Of a stretch of 64,000 nucleotides of DNA, positions 22,801 to 33,577 are shown in pieces. The DNA comes from Euptelea pleiosperma (lineage: Eukaryota > Streptophyta > Magnoliopsida > Ranunculales > Eupteleaceae): assembly GCA_035048495.1 (NCBI GenBank), contig CM068553.1, positions 4,147,259-4,211,258 on the forward strand, written 5' to 3'. How positions within the stretch are numbered: position 1 is the first letter of the stretch; every line of letters begins with the position of its first letter. The notes under the pieces were generated by a model. It did no database searches, was not told the origin of the DNA, and saw only the letters and a program-made list of their open reading frames with translations. The translations under genes were made by a program, and so were the position numbers.

Positions 22801-24230
22801 GTGTTTCAAATTAGAACTCAATCGGATATTGATCTTTGTTCAAACCCTGGTTTGATCTCAACTTACCTAGATACAAATGGATATTATTTTGAAGTTGAAC
22901 AGTTCGAGACGTTTGGTCGTTGTCACAAACAGGTAGATCAAAATACAACTAAAAACCTAATTTGGTACAAACAAAATGATGTCAAACCTAACTATTGCGG
23001 TTTATAATATCCCAAAAGAAGCAACCGCAGATTTTATTTGGCGTAACCTAATTCAAAACAACCTATAGGCAGAACTGATCGAAACGAGAAAATCTTCACA
23101 ATAAAAAGAACTTACATATGAAGATTTACCATTCTGGTGCTCTTAAGGGAGATTGAGATTTGAAAGGTGCTCTCGGCTGGTTTAAACCAGTGTTTTAAAA
23201 GGTGGGGACATGAGGTGAGGCGTTCTGACCTCAAGATGTGCGAGGCATAAGCCTTGCGTCATGGGGCGTAAACCTCATGCTCTCCCACCATTAGAAATGA
23301 AAGAAAAATAGGATGATAGTAGGATAATAAATAAAATACACAATGCGTAAGGTGTACACATCAAGGCACTTCAACACGTGAGGTATACACCCCAGTGGGC
23401 ATACGCCTTTCAGGACACACCTCAAGGCCTTTTGCTGACACCTCACCTCGAGGCGCACCTCAAGGCTTACATGTTGCACCTTTTTGAATGCTGGTTCAAA
23501 CAAAGGCTAAGGGAGACTAGGTTCTGAAACCTCTAAGCTCTAATAAGAAGGGTCATTTTTTAAGTCTTAATTGTAACATATTAACACGTGGTGTATGCAT
23601 ATATATACCATGATGTTCATGCACTGGACAGTATGTGTGCCTCGATGTGTGCCTCAGTGTGGAGGTCCACATACCTAATGTGTGCCTTCTTGAGGTTCAC
23701 GCAACATGAGTACGTGCCTTTTGGGTCACACCTTGAGGCCTTCCCCTTGCATCTTGCCATGAGTTGAAAATTGAGGTGTTGCGCCCCAAACACTTTTCTA
23801 AACACTGATCCTGATATGAATGTGGGTATTTGATGTGTTATAATGGATCAGTGTTTCAGCTTTTGTGACCTTGCGTGGAAATTAGAGAATGAATGTGGGG
23901 TGTAAGTCACCAAGAATTGTGATACACTGATCAACTCTTAATGGCGTTACTCCAACACCGTCAGATCTTGGATCTAGTGGGTGTTGGAATCTTAACTGGT
24001 CAACTGTCTCTGTGACTGATTTTGGTACTGTTTAAAGCTCCAGATTTCCTTTTTCATTCCATGTCTACCGATCTTATTTTGCTGCTTTTTTCCATTTTCC
24101 TTGCACCTTGAATTGATCACTGATTCTACTGTTCTTAATATACAAACAGTATGGTGTGAATATGAAACACCAAGAGTATTTCGCTGACAGCCCCTCAACG
24201 GGAATAGATCCTGCTTCAAGAGAAGAATGA
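16756..24230 (+). CDS. TAF10: TAF10, TFIID/SAGA subunit
   Basis: TBP-associated factor 10, a histone-fold subunit shared by TFIID and SAGA in the nucleus. Exons: 16756-16842, 17015-17079, 18632-18694, 19363-19420, 19498-19548 and 24150-24230 (TGA). All introns are GT-AG and the spliced frame gives 134 residues, the length of the Arabidopsis protein. The N-terminus is acidic (EDDSALSDFL), followed by the conserved fold start SLMDYTPTIPDELVEHYVAK and SGFQCPDVRLIRLVAVATQK. Then come a lysine-rich linker (VKDKRDKQQK), LTMEDLSKALREYGVN and the plant C-terminus YFADSPSTGIDPASREE. The chosen ATG follows a TATA box at 16638 and matches the usual start. The last intron is 4.6 kb and holds inverted LINE ends and MITEs. 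No damage to the coding sequence is seen. Confidence 0.96.
16855..16890 (+). repeat. (CT)n microsatellite in TAF10 intron 1
   Basis: An uninterrupted run of about 18 CT units starting 12 bases after the first donor site. Confidence 0.9.
17080..18631 (+). other. TAF10 intron 2
   Basis: 1.55-kb T-rich intron. No element recognised; the open frames at 17705-18036 are T-rich low-complexity and not credible genes. Confidence 0.55.
18695..19362 (+). other. TAF10 intron 3 with repeat debris
   Basis: The middle (about 18930-19290) has a repeat-like stretch with cagacccgggtcatgtc near one end and gagtctggtcttatttgg near the other. These words are typical of decayed hAT-type repeats, but ends and duplications could not be defined. 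Confidence 0.4.
20100..22040 (-). mobile_element. LINE (L1-type) 3' part in TAF10 intron 5
   Basis: On the minus strand, decayed reading frames show the FWWGG motif near 21690 and, after in-frame stops, APKAKGGLGLQKFYN and NLALLAKNVWKFLS, the end of a plant L1-type reverse transcriptase. The zinc-knuckle-like region follows. At about 20563 the RNase H start KLNTDGAWNAVSNVVGLGF appears. The 3' UTR runs to about 20100. Several stops and frameshifts make it inactive, and the 5' part is absent. Its last 480 bp are repeated in inverse orientation at 22045-22510. Confidence 0.75.
22045..22510 (+). mobile_element. 5'-truncated LINE copy, inverted relative to its neighbour
   Basis: Starts just before an RNase H coding stretch (KLNTDGAWNTVSKVVGLKF, then AEEVEAQAIKLGLQVAKELW) and runs through ggctaaaacttggtcctctc to gaacaccaaaggtgacc. 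The same sequence order, with moderate divergence, is found on the minus strand at 20580-20100. It looks like a separate insertion of the same LINE family that kept only its 3' end. Confidence 0.75.
23188..23493. mobile_element. hAT-type MITE (CAGTGTTTTAAA ends)
   Basis: The left end is cagtgttttaaaaggtg and the right end, read inward, is cagcattcaaaaaggtg. The 8-bp flanks are gtttaaac (23180-23187) and gttcaaac (23494-23501), seven of eight identical. The interior is rich in gaggcg/caaggc words. A related fragment ending ttttctaaacactg lies at about 23620-23808. Confidence 0.7.
23620..23808. repeat. Fragment of the CAGTGTTT hAT-type MITE family
   Basis: Shares gtgtgcct and caccttgaggcctt words with 23188-23493 and ends acttttctaaacactg, a terminal repeat of the same type. 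The left end could not be set. Confidence 0.45.
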
Positions 24231-25839
24231 GCTGGCGTTTGATCTATAAAACAAATGCTTCGAAGTGGGTTAGTCTCGATCTGGGTTGAAGCCATATACA
24301 TGGTGATAAAACTCCTAGTACAGGTGAACTTTGGTTACTCTTTCTGCCATATGTGCTTAAATCACAACTGTGAAGAATTTTTCATCCTGGATGAGTCACA
24401 GTGTACAATTTCGCTATCTTGCAAGGGAAAACAGATTATTGTCCATCTGATGGTCTTGTTGTAGAAGATTTTTACAGAAGCAGGAATCTTATTGTTTATC
24501 TTTTTTTTTTCTATTTTGAAATGTGGTAAGGTTGTGTCATAGTATGAGATACCAGATGGTTGGGGCATGAAACATGTTGTAGACGGGTTTTTCGGGATCC
24601 AAGTTTACAGCACTAAACTATATTTTTTTTATCTGGATTCTGGCTCGAACACAGGATCCAGATTCATGTCTGACCCATATTAAAAATCCCATTTAGAGAT
24701 CTGGACTTTGAATCAGCTGTACGGATTGGAACGCCATATATAGGGATTCTTAATAAAGGATATGTAACCTTTAACACTGTTATATTTGGTAGGATAATCA
24801 GGTTTGACCTGCTTCATATCATCCCTACCAACAACATTCAACACCGAATCACCATTACATCATTTGAGATTTGGTGGGACCCAATGCCGATGCCATGCAG
24901 CTTTTTTGACACCATCTTGATCCAAGGAAAAGGTGACAGTGCCGATCTGCATTTACAAATGTATTATGCTGAAAGTTTTAGCATCGTCATATGATACTGT
25001 AGCACATTTCCTCAAGGTCTGGATTACTGATGTTCATCGAGATTCCCACCACACAAATCCTGAAGACCATAACATGAATTTCAAAAAATCCAATGGTTGG
25101 AACATATCGATGCGATAATTTTCTATACATGATAGCCCGGTGGTACTTTAGTTAAATGTCGGATGTTTTTTAATTAGTGACGTCATTATTATACTAAATA
25201 ATACCACGGGGGCTATGACATCAGTTGCCACATGACACGCCGTACTATGATACGACTTGCAAGCAATCTATATTACAAAACACACCAGTTATCCCTCCCT
25301 CTTATTTTACAAGGCTTTATAAATGTGAAGGATGGATGACATCTTCCCGATCATCTCATTTGAACAGTCAAATCTTCCCCTCTTTATCACCCAAGACACT
25401 AATAAAATATATATTCCTCCCGTGCGCGTCAAAAAGGAGCGGCTAAGATATTCCACTATGCTTCATATCAATGGCTGAGATTAACTCCCATCTGATTTTG
25501 GCAAATGCTTTGTCGGGGAGTGAGGTGGGCACGAGCCACCCACTAGTTGATAATAAGACTTCATGCACCATATTAATTCCTACACTCACTGTCAAGGAAG
25601 TGAGGGAGGTAACAAACTTGTTGATAGATCCACGTTAAAAAACTAATCTCAACAGACACATAAATCCACATTTTCATCAAGAAATCCTAATATATACTTG
25701 CCATGACTACAATCAAATAAAGGAATTCAAAGTTCCTAATTAATAGTCACATTAATTTTGATGCATGCCAACTGCATAACATCACATGGTCTGCTTGAGA
25801 ACACAAAAAAAATAAAATCAACCACCATTAGAAGTAAAA
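24231..25839. other. Intergenic, TAF10 3' flank
   Basis: AT-rich DNA between TAF10 and the F-box pseudogene. No gene or well-defined repeat recognised. Confidence 0.45.
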
Positions 25840-27034
25840 CTAGCTAGCAATTAATGGAACATGAGTAAGCTGTGAAGCTCTTGATAAAAGCATTGGCTGG
25901 ACCCAAATGGGGGTCGGAATGATCCCCTCGGGGTCAATTGGATAATGTGGTTCAACGCTCCTACCTTGTAAGTTGAAGATTCCAAAGTCACGAGGCTTAA
26001 ACCGTGGACCAGAGTCTGGACCATAAGGATATAAATCATCCGTAAAGTAAATGCAATTTGGTTTGCATCCTGGGAAATCCAAAGCCGAGAGAGACATGGA
26101 AGTATTGTCACCTAAGAACATTACACGATCCAACAGGCTTTTCACCTCGATCCACTTCGACCCGATTTGATCCAGTTTGTGTACATGGAATTAATCCAAC
26201 AGTTGATTGTGTAACCTCCGATTCCAGATCGTCATCATCATGATCATCCGATTCCGTATTGTCTTCATTCGACCACCTCATATCCCTTCTAACCAGCAAC
26301 AATTCCCCTGATGATTCCACAAGATAGCACTTGATCGAATAAACTTCTTCCGTGGGAGGCTCTATAATTTTTGTGAGCGTGGGATAAGGAGGATCCAAAG
26401 CAAAAGCCATAACTTTTCCTTTGTGGTCGACAGCGTAAACCTGGTCTTGATAGAATATCACATCTTCAAAAAGTGTCCATTCAAAATCAAAACAAGTCCA
26501 AACTTTGTCACCAGGCTTGGAGAAGCCTAATCTTCCAAATCAACCGTAGATTATAACGACTATGTAATTGGGAGTTGTTGTCGGGTTGGCGGACAGGATG
26601 GCCTTGTGCAGGTCCTCAACATAGTCCATTGGATCATCGTCTTCGTGAAGTTTTGAAAAAGCTGTAAACGGGGGGAGCTGAATCTCGTTATTGATTGTGG
26701 AGAAGGGATTTGATAGATGAATTCCAATATTCTCGTCGATAGTAACCAGCCATCCATGGGTGGAACCACGGTAGAAGTTGTTATGGGGCACCGGTAACCG
26801 GAAGTCCAAAACCCTTCTCTCGAAGAGGCAGTAGAAATTGCGTGTCTGCTTGTTGTCTTTAGTGGGAATCATTAGCAGCGGAAGATTACGGCGTTGTCAA
26901 CGGTTTTCAGTAAAACCGAACCGCCAGGAAACGCAAACAGCACCGAACCGGACGCAATCGGTGATGGAAATAAGCTTATCGGCAACAGCACTAGAAGGTC
27001 GCCTGGAAGCTCCGACCAGTTCGCCATTTCTGAA
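25840..27034 (-). pseudogene. F-box/DUF295 gene, decayed
   Basis: Plant F-box proteins with a C-terminal DUF295 domain, a large fast-evolving family usually of unknown target. On the minus strand the frame starts MANWSELPGDLL, then shifts to AVADKLISITDCVRFGAVC and VSWRFGF (F-box). After another shift come LPLLMIPTKDNKQTRNFY, RGSTHGWLVTIDENIGIHLS and NPFSTINNEIQLP (DUF295). A TGA stop interrupts just before FGRLGFSKPGDKVW. Then FYQDQVYAVDHKGKVMAF and ESSGELLLVRRD follow, another shift, and KSLLDRVMFLGDNTSMSLSA, DFPGCKPNCIYFTDD. Several frameshifts plus one stop across about 1.2 kb make it non-functional. A second fragment of the same family is at 32150-32500. Confidence 0.85.
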
Positions 27035-27118
27035 TCCGAAGATAACAGAGAGAGGAAGCGGCATTTTTGGTAGTCGCCGCTGCCATCTGGACCCACTGAC
27101 CGCATGGATGTTTAGCGG

Positions 27119-27436
27119 CATGGTTTTAAAAACGGCCGTTTAAACGGTAACGCCCCAAACCCGTTTCCGTTTAAACCCGTTTTATCGGTTAAAAAAAAAA
27201 CGGCCGTTAAAACCGTTTAATTCCGTTAAAATCTGTTAAATTCCGGTTTTTTTTAATTTTCAAATTTCAAAATTTGAATTTCAGCGCCACTTTTTCCGTT
27301 TTTTTTCGTTAAAATCGTTAAAACCCTTAAAATCCGTTTAATTCCGTTTTTTCCCTTTTTTTTCCATTTTTGCCCCTGACCGTTCCAATCGGTTTAAATG
27401 GTAACGCCCCCAGTCCGTTTAACCGTTAAAACGGCC
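27119..27436. mobile_element. hAT-type MITE, CCGTTTAAA-rich family, copy B (right end lost)
   Basis: It starts catggttttaaaaacggccg like copies A and C and has the same interior (ttcaaatttcaaaatttgaatttcagcgcc, gtaacgcccccagtccgttt). It stops at acggcc, lacking the last tcctttaaaccttg. It splits a palindromic unit: gcatggatgtttagc is on the left and tttagctcacccctt on the right. The unbroken relative at 62018 reads catggatgtttagcccac. Confidence 0.7.
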
Positions 27437-27660
27437 TTTAGCTCACCCCTTAATAGACATTTATACCAAAAATCAACTTGTTTAATGATTTTTAGCCATT
27501 GGTTTTAGTACTCAAAAATGGTTGCATTCAACGGCTATAAGAACGCCTAAAAAGTTCTAAAAAATGCTAAAATCTAATGGTTATAGATTACCAATCAAGG
27601 TATTTTTGGTGTGTATATCCACCAGGGGGTGGGATAAACATCCATGCGGTCAATAATTCG
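27437..27660. repeat. Palindromic unit split by MITE copy B
   Basis: Contains aaaaatcaacttgtttaatg and, facing it, ccaatcaaggtatttttggtg, with gggataaacatccatgcggtc at the end. Its other end lies left of copy B at about 27095-27115 (ctgaccgcatggatgtttagc). Confidence 0.55.
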
Positions 27661-27829
27661 GCCAAAAATTTGAAAATTCGCGGATATCTGTTGACAGGTA
27701 TCCGACTAGTGGTCAAAAATTTTCTCATCGTGTCATATTTATGCTCTAGGCGTACAGGCAGCATCTGAAACTGCCACAAACACTCATAGAGATCATTGGC
27801 GGCATGGATGTAGACCCCTTCCTGAGTGG

Positions 27830-28100
27830 ACTTTAGAGACCATTGACTGTACAGATGTTAGGCCCATCACTAAGTGGACTTAGATACCAAAAATTAGTCT
27901 GATTGGCATTTCTAGCTGTTGGATTTGTTTACCTCAAATTAAGGATCGGATCCCATGGTTGAAGATCAACCCTGAAAAATAATAAAATCCAATGGTTATA
28001 ATATATCAATCGGACTGATTTTTGGCATGTAGGTCCACCTAGTGATGGTCCTAACATCCATACGGTCAATAGTCCCGAATAATGGTCCATGTGGCGGTTC
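27830..28100. repeat. Palindromic element, divergent copy
   Basis: Has gaccattgactgtacagatg, ccaaaaattagtctgattgg and the facing atcggactgatttttggc, gtaggtccacctagtgatgg, catccatacggtcaatag. Ends lack a full CACGTGGC. Confidence 0.55.
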
Positions 28101-29216
28101 TAAATGCAGTCGGATGACCAGATCAACAAAGCCAAGAGCAACGAGAGCCATAGATTTTTTTTTCTTTTCTGGTTGTTAGAATGACCAAATTAACCTTGAC
28201 TGTACAATGGTCTTCCTCAAAATTTTAGATCTGAAGAAGGCGAATCATCCAGACAAATATTGGGCCATTTGAGATTGATTTTTCAAGACGAAATTGCTTC
28301 TTTTTTTTTTTCTTTTTTTTTCTCTCACTGATGGATTATGGACCCATAAATTGTTGCATCTGCATCAAGAATTAAAATACAACATCATAGCAACATCATT
28401 TGATTAGAGATTCAGAATCATCTATCGTGATTCCTTGGATAAAAATCAACCCTGATGTGTGATCATAGCCATCTGATGGTAAATATTAGTCGATTCAAAG
28501 GATTTAGAACGTCGAATCAGGTCTCATTATTGGGGCTCTTTACAAGATTGTTGGTCTCATTTTGGGATCAAAGGACATAGTTGCAAAAAGCCCAGACGTT
28601 GGAGAGAGAGAGCCGCCGGCAGCTGCAGAGAGTTGCAGTTGGGGTGGGGACTGTGGATTGAGCACAGTGGGATAGGGGAGAGAAACTATCGCAGAAGGGG
28701 TAGGGTTTGTGACCCTTTTTCTCAAATCTTTTTCCCCGGGGTTTTAGAAGGGCCGAACAAAGCGCGACAGCATCTTATTCGCGTTCCATACGGGAGGCCG
28801 CAAAAAAACCGAATTTTTCCGACTTTTTGATATGTTCGTCCGTTCAATACGGTTAACCTCTGAAAATTAATTATTTGTGAATAAGGCCCTACTTGGTATC
28901 CAATAAATATTTGTAGGATGCAAATATTTACCTCTACAAATATTTGCTTTGTAAATGTTTACAACTTCAAACATTTTCTGTTACTTGGTATTAACCCGTA
29001 CAATCAGTTGTAAATACTTTCTACCACTTGGGTGGAGGGTGCAATGCAAATATTTTCTGAGTATTTGATGAATACAAAATAGGAGATGGAGATCACCTAC
29101 GAAAAATGTCAATGAATTGGATGATCACAACCAATCAAACAACGGAACAAATGGTTGAGAATCATGAGATGGTCCAGGCAAGTTGATTTTGGACGAACCC
29201 AATTATCAGTTGGTCC
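28101..29216. other. Intergenic, no gene recognised
   Basis: AT-rich with T-runs. The stretch at about 28885-29100 with repeated aaatatttg words looks like a small non-coding repeat. The short open frames at 28540-28830 have no recognisable features. Confidence 0.4.
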
Positions 29217-30160
29217 GAGTAGAACTTTGCTTACCACCCACAATTTGAGTACAGGTAATACTTTAGAGGGACACTGACCGTATGTATCTTTGGCCAATCC
29301 CTAAGTGGACCTACAAAGTAAAAATCAACCTAATTAGTGATTTCAAACCTTTGGATCTTTGTACCCCAAATAATGCCAAATTCTACGGTTAAAAATCAAC
29401 CAATGAAAACGACTCCAATATAACTTTTAGAAATCTATAATCATGTTATTTTTTTGGTCTAGATGTCTATCTAGGAGTATAACTTTACTGAACCTCCACG
29501 ATGATTGCCCCCCGATCATTTCCCTTATCTTGGTTCTATTATCCATGAAGAAGGAGAGATTAAGGAGGATGCTGCCCATAAAATTAGAGCTTGGTGGCTG
29601 AAGTGATGTGCTTCTGGTGTATTATGTGATCCACACATACCACACTTAAAAGGAAAATCTTTATAAGACGATAATAAAGCCGGAAATGCTTATAGAAGGG
29701 AATGTTAGGGATTAGCAAAAATGCACATAGAATGAGTGTGGCTGAGATGTGCCATGTGGGTGCTGAGATGGATGAATATCATAATGATTTGAATTTTTGT
29801 GAGGATAATCTCCTCACCATAGAGATCATCCTCACCAAAAATCAGCCATTGATTCATCTTCTATGTGGGTACGCCAAAATGGGTGTCAAAAATGGGGGTA
29901 AAAAATGGGTGTCCCTCAAGCCCGACCCATCTTTAGATACTAGTACCCAAATAATGGTCAATAATGCTTAAATTCAACGGTTAAAATCAATCCATGAAAA
30001 TGACTCCAATCCAACACTCAGATGATCAAATTCAATGGTTAAAATCAATCTATGAAATTCGTTAATCAGGTTGATTTTTGATTTGTTGATCCACTTAGGG
30101 ATTGGCCAAACATCCATACAGTCAGCATCCTCCACAAATGTGCCACGTGTCTCATATTGT
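29217..30160. repeat. Palindromic element interrupted by other DNA
   Basis: The left end (gagtagaactttgc, tagagggacactgaccgtatg, caatccctaagtggacctac) lies at 29217-29460. The right end (gttaatcaggttgatttttg, gggattggccaaacatcc, tgccacgtgtctcatattg) lies at 29930-30160. About 470 bp of unrelated sequence separates them. Confidence 0.5.
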
Positions 30161-30299
30161 GGGCGTTGTGTGTAATCTTTGTTTGCAAAATTTTCGTACT
30201 GATATTTGATGTTATAATAATCAGGCCATTAATAAAAGTTTATCGTCCTTGAGTGATGTTATATTTGCCTTGGCAAAGAAAAAGGACTATGTATTGTTA

Positions 30300-30508
30300 T
30301 CAGATGCGTATTTTATACGTATTGGACTATTATGTAAATACCCCTTGATGTGAGGGATATACTTGTCTTTATTTATTTTTATTTATATAAATAAGATTTA
30401 TGGAGTCATTGTGACCTAAGCACAATAGACATCCATCTTCTCTCTTCTCTCTTTTCTCTTCCACAGACCTAAATCTAACCCTAACTCTAACTCTAACTCT
30501 TCAATTCA
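30300..30508 (+). mobile_element. LTR end of a retrotransposon (Ty1-copia type?)
   Basis: An A/T-rich stretch ends in tcttctctcttctctc and a C-T-A-rich segment, then ...caattca. It is followed directly by a primer-binding site at 30511. This is how a 3' LTR border looks. No reverse transcriptase or integrase is present nearby; the element is a remnant. The left border is not defined. Confidence 0.5.
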
Positions 30509-30510
30509 AC

Positions 30511-30523
30511 TTGGTATCAGAGC
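30511..30523 (+). other. Primer-binding site of LTR retrotransposon
   Basis: ttggtatcagagc is complementary to the 3' end of initiator methionine tRNA, the usual primer of plant LTR retrotransposons. It follows the putative LTR by two bases. Confidence 0.65.
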
Positions 30524-30795
30524 TAATATTACAAGGGAGTTTCTGAAGGAGGTTTCACCGGAGATCAACCCGAGGGGTTGATGACGTCATCAAGGCTATA
30601 CGGCTGCTGATGTCAGCCGTACGGACACTTTTTTTCGATCGACCTAAAACTTCTCGAATAAGTAGATCTTATTTTTTCTTTCTTTTTGGTAATTTTTCGA
30701 GAATTTTTAGAGGCCTTCTGATAGTTTTTTATCCAATCTCCCCAAATATTAAAGAAAATCGTATTTTTGAACCAGCTCGTTTTTGGAGCTCCTTT

Positions 30796-31020
30796 CAAAA
30801 TCAGCCTAATTAGTGATTTACAACCTTTGGATTTTTGCACCCAAATAACGATCAATAATGCTCAAATTCCTACCGTTAAAATCAACCCATGAAAATAACT
30901 TCAATGGAATCGGTTGGAAATCACGAATCAAGCTGATGTTTTGTGTAGCAGTCCACCGAGTGACTGGCCAAACATACATACGGTCATCATCCTCTAATAG
31001 TATGACACGTGGTTCGTATT
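30796..31020. repeat. Palindromic element, left end missing
   Basis: Starts inside the family at aaatcagcctaattagtg and continues through tcaagctgatgttttgtg to ggccaaacatacatacggtc and gacacgtggttcgtattg. The left arm is cut. Confidence 0.55.
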
Positions 31021-31277
31021 GAGTGTTGTGACCGGCTTTCGTCACATCTTGTGAACCACATGGCACATTTTTAGAGAATGCTGCCGTATGCATGTTTCGC
31101 CATAATGTGTAACCGTTGTATGCACCCTTCCATGTCCCTTGAAAATGTGGGTCGAATAACACATTTTTCAAGGAAAATCCAAATATCAACATTTTTTAAA
31201 CTAATTCATCCAAATATCCAATCGATAGGGGAGTTTCGTAATAAAAAAATATTATTGAAAAAATGTGTTATTGATGA

Positions 31278-31597
31278 TGGGACCCATAATTTGAGCCACG
31301 TGGCACACTATCAGAGGCTACTGGCCATATATATGGATGTTTGACCAATCCCTAGATAGACATATATAATAAAAATAGGCCTGATTAGTGATTTCTAACC
31401 TTTGAATAATCTGAGTATACCCAAATAATGATAGAAATCCACGGTTGCAAATAAGCCATGAAAAAGGACTCTAAACCAATGGATCTAAGTTACTAATCGT
31501 GATGAATTCTGGTATGTAAGTCTAACTAGGGATTGGCAAAACATCTATACCGTCAGTGGTCTCTAAGAGTATTCCACGTGGCTCATAATATGGTCCA
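31278..31597. repeat. Palindromic element, MULE-like family
   Basis: The left end is tttgagccacgtggcacac and the right end is ttccacgtggctcataatatgg, inverse to each other. The middle holds cctgattagtgatttctaacc and actaatcgtgatgaattctgg. Both ends carry CACGTGGC. Confidence 0.65.
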
Positions 31598-32149
31598 TAT
31601 ATCATTACCATAGATGTTTTGAAAAAAAAACCAAAAAGCTATAGTTAACTGCGTTAGTTGCTCCGTACATACCTCATTATTAAAATAGTAATGCATGACC
31701 ACATGGCTCAAGAACCGTGGATGTTATCATGTTGCATAGTTGTGTCAGCATCCACCTGCACGAAAGAGTTTTGATTGATTAAAGTAGTTGACTTCTATTA
31801 GGAGTTTTCATTTCAATTAGAATTAGGAAAGTTCAATTAGGGAGTCTTATAAAATGTGATATATGTACGTACCCTTTGATGTTAAGGAATGACTTGATAT
31901 GAATGAAATAGAAATCTCTTTCGTAGTGTGAAATCACTCTATCATGGTGCGAAACCAAGTTAATTTTCTCTCTCTCTCTCTCTTTCTCGCATTATCCTCT
32001 TGAAATCGTAGAACGATCCTTCGTCCTGCGTCAACTATGCTTGAACCCAAGCAACCCGTAACGGGGCTTATTATTGTAGCTTAGCTGATTAATCTTCTAA
32101 GAAGCCCTACAACATGCATAGAAGATTGTGTTTATTTTCTAGAGTATAG
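31598..32149. other. Intergenic, LTR-like remnant
   Basis: A stretch at about 31770-32050 with a (CT)n run near 31968 and a cgtcctgcgtcaactatgc tail resembles the 3' part of an LTR. No primer-binding site or coding domain was found, so the call is weak. Confidence 0.3.
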
Positions 32150-32500
32150 TTTTGCACTCCTTGGACTATAGGTATAGCAATCATCCGTAGAGTAAATGCA
32201 ATTTGGTTTGCAACCTGGGAAATCCAAAGCCGAGAGAGACATGGAAGTATTGTCACCTAAGAACATTACACGATCCAATAGACTTTTCACCTTGATCCAC
32301 TTTGGCCCGAATATTGGATCCAGTTTGAATACTTGGAATCCAACAGCTGACCAAGATGCCATATCCGATTCCATATCGTCTTCCCACCTCACATCCCTTC
32401 TAACCAGCAACAATCAATTCCCCTGATGATTCCACAAGATACCACTTAATCGAATAAACTTCTTCCGTGGGGGGCAGTATAATTTTTGTGACCGTGGGTA
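32150..32500 (-). pseudogene. Fragment of an F-box/DUF295 gene
   Basis: The minus-strand frame reads LLVRRDVRWEDDMESD, VGFQVFKLDPIFGPKWIKVK, SLLDRVMFLGDNTSMSLSAL and DFPGCKPNCIYSTDD. It is collinear with the 3' half of the pseudogene at 25840-27034. Unlike that copy the frame is intact here, so it was not derived from the decayed copy in its present state. No F-box part is present. Its right edge (cgtgggtac) abuts half of a palindromic element. Confidence 0.8.
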
Positions 32501-32502
32501 CA

Positions 32503-32640
32503 AAGATCCAAAGGTTTGAAATCACTAATCAGGCTGATTTGTGGTTGTAGGTCCACTAAGGGATCAGCCAAACCAAACATCCATATTTCAGCGTCCTCTA
32601 AGAGTGTACCACGTGGCTCATATTATGAGTGATCAGTCAA
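32503..32640. repeat. Half of a palindromic element
   Basis: Only the right arm is present: gatccaaaggtttgaaatcac, taatcaggctgatttgtgg, taggtccactaagggatcag, ccacgtggctcatattatg. It begins exactly where the DUF295 fragment ends. Confidence 0.6.
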
Positions 32641-33024
32641 GTTTTGGTCGAAATGGACTAACCACCATTTTCTTTCGTCATTTGTATTTACTCAAAACAG
32701 AGAAGTTTTCGTAATTAGTAATTAAGCGAAGTGATTTTGTATGAGGTAATCTCTTTCCAGATGTAGTTAACTTGAGGTTATCCTGTACAGAGCTCTGTAT
32801 AGTTGCCCCACCCTGTATTTCTGATCAGGAATACAAGTACACAATCATCCAATCCATAGACCTAGACTGCTCACCAGATATTTTCTTGCATATGGTGAGC
32901 ACCCTGCTTCATGTCAACTTGTTCTAAAATTCCTTTATCTGCCAACTTCAAATACTCAGGTTTTCTTAATAAAAATTCAATCAACCACCACCAAAAGGAT
33001 GGAAATTATTTGCTCCCCTGGTGC

Positions 33025-33158
33025 AGTGTCTGCGAGAATGCTGATTTAAATCCAAGCGCAGCCGTGCCTGCAACACTACCATGGGAGCGAAGTGTCTGCG
33101 AGAATGCTGATTTAGATTTAAATCCAAGCGCACCGACGCCTGCAACACTACCATGAGC
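33025..33158. repeat. Tandem duplication, about 65 bp units
   Basis: Two direct copies of agtgtctgcgagaatgctga ... caacactaccatg at about 33026-33082 and 33090-33153, with a six-base insertion in the second. It lies 420 bp downstream of the CBE1 stop codon. Confidence 0.75.
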
Positions 33159-33577
33159 AAGTCCAACCAATGTTTTTAAACTCTGACGGGCCAATGAACT
33201 GGTGGACTGCCCAGTTCACCATCAGACAGGCAACCTGTTTGTGTTTTTTCCAGATTATTTAGAACTTTTGGGTGGATGCTGACCTGGGAGTTTTGGGAAC
33301 CGGTTCGATAGTTCAACCGGAACACTATTCTAATTATGCCAACTCGCCAATTTCTCTTCTCTAGCTTTTTTTCATATAATTTTTTTTTTAGGGGGGGTGG
33401 GTTTGGCAAAATAAAGAAAGCAACAAAAAATCACAATCAGATGCCCATTGAAAATGAAATCCATATGATACACCAACCCAAGACAACCCTCCTCTCATGG
33501 AAACAAGCAAATCTAGACCCCACGTCCATGCAAGGAGTTGAAACTGGAACAAAAGCATCTACCATCACCATCATCTA

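Noticed and set aside
30473..30500. Telomere-like taaccctaactctaact
   Set aside because: Only a few imperfect units, placed just before a retrotransposon primer-binding site; part of an LTR end, not a telomere remnant.
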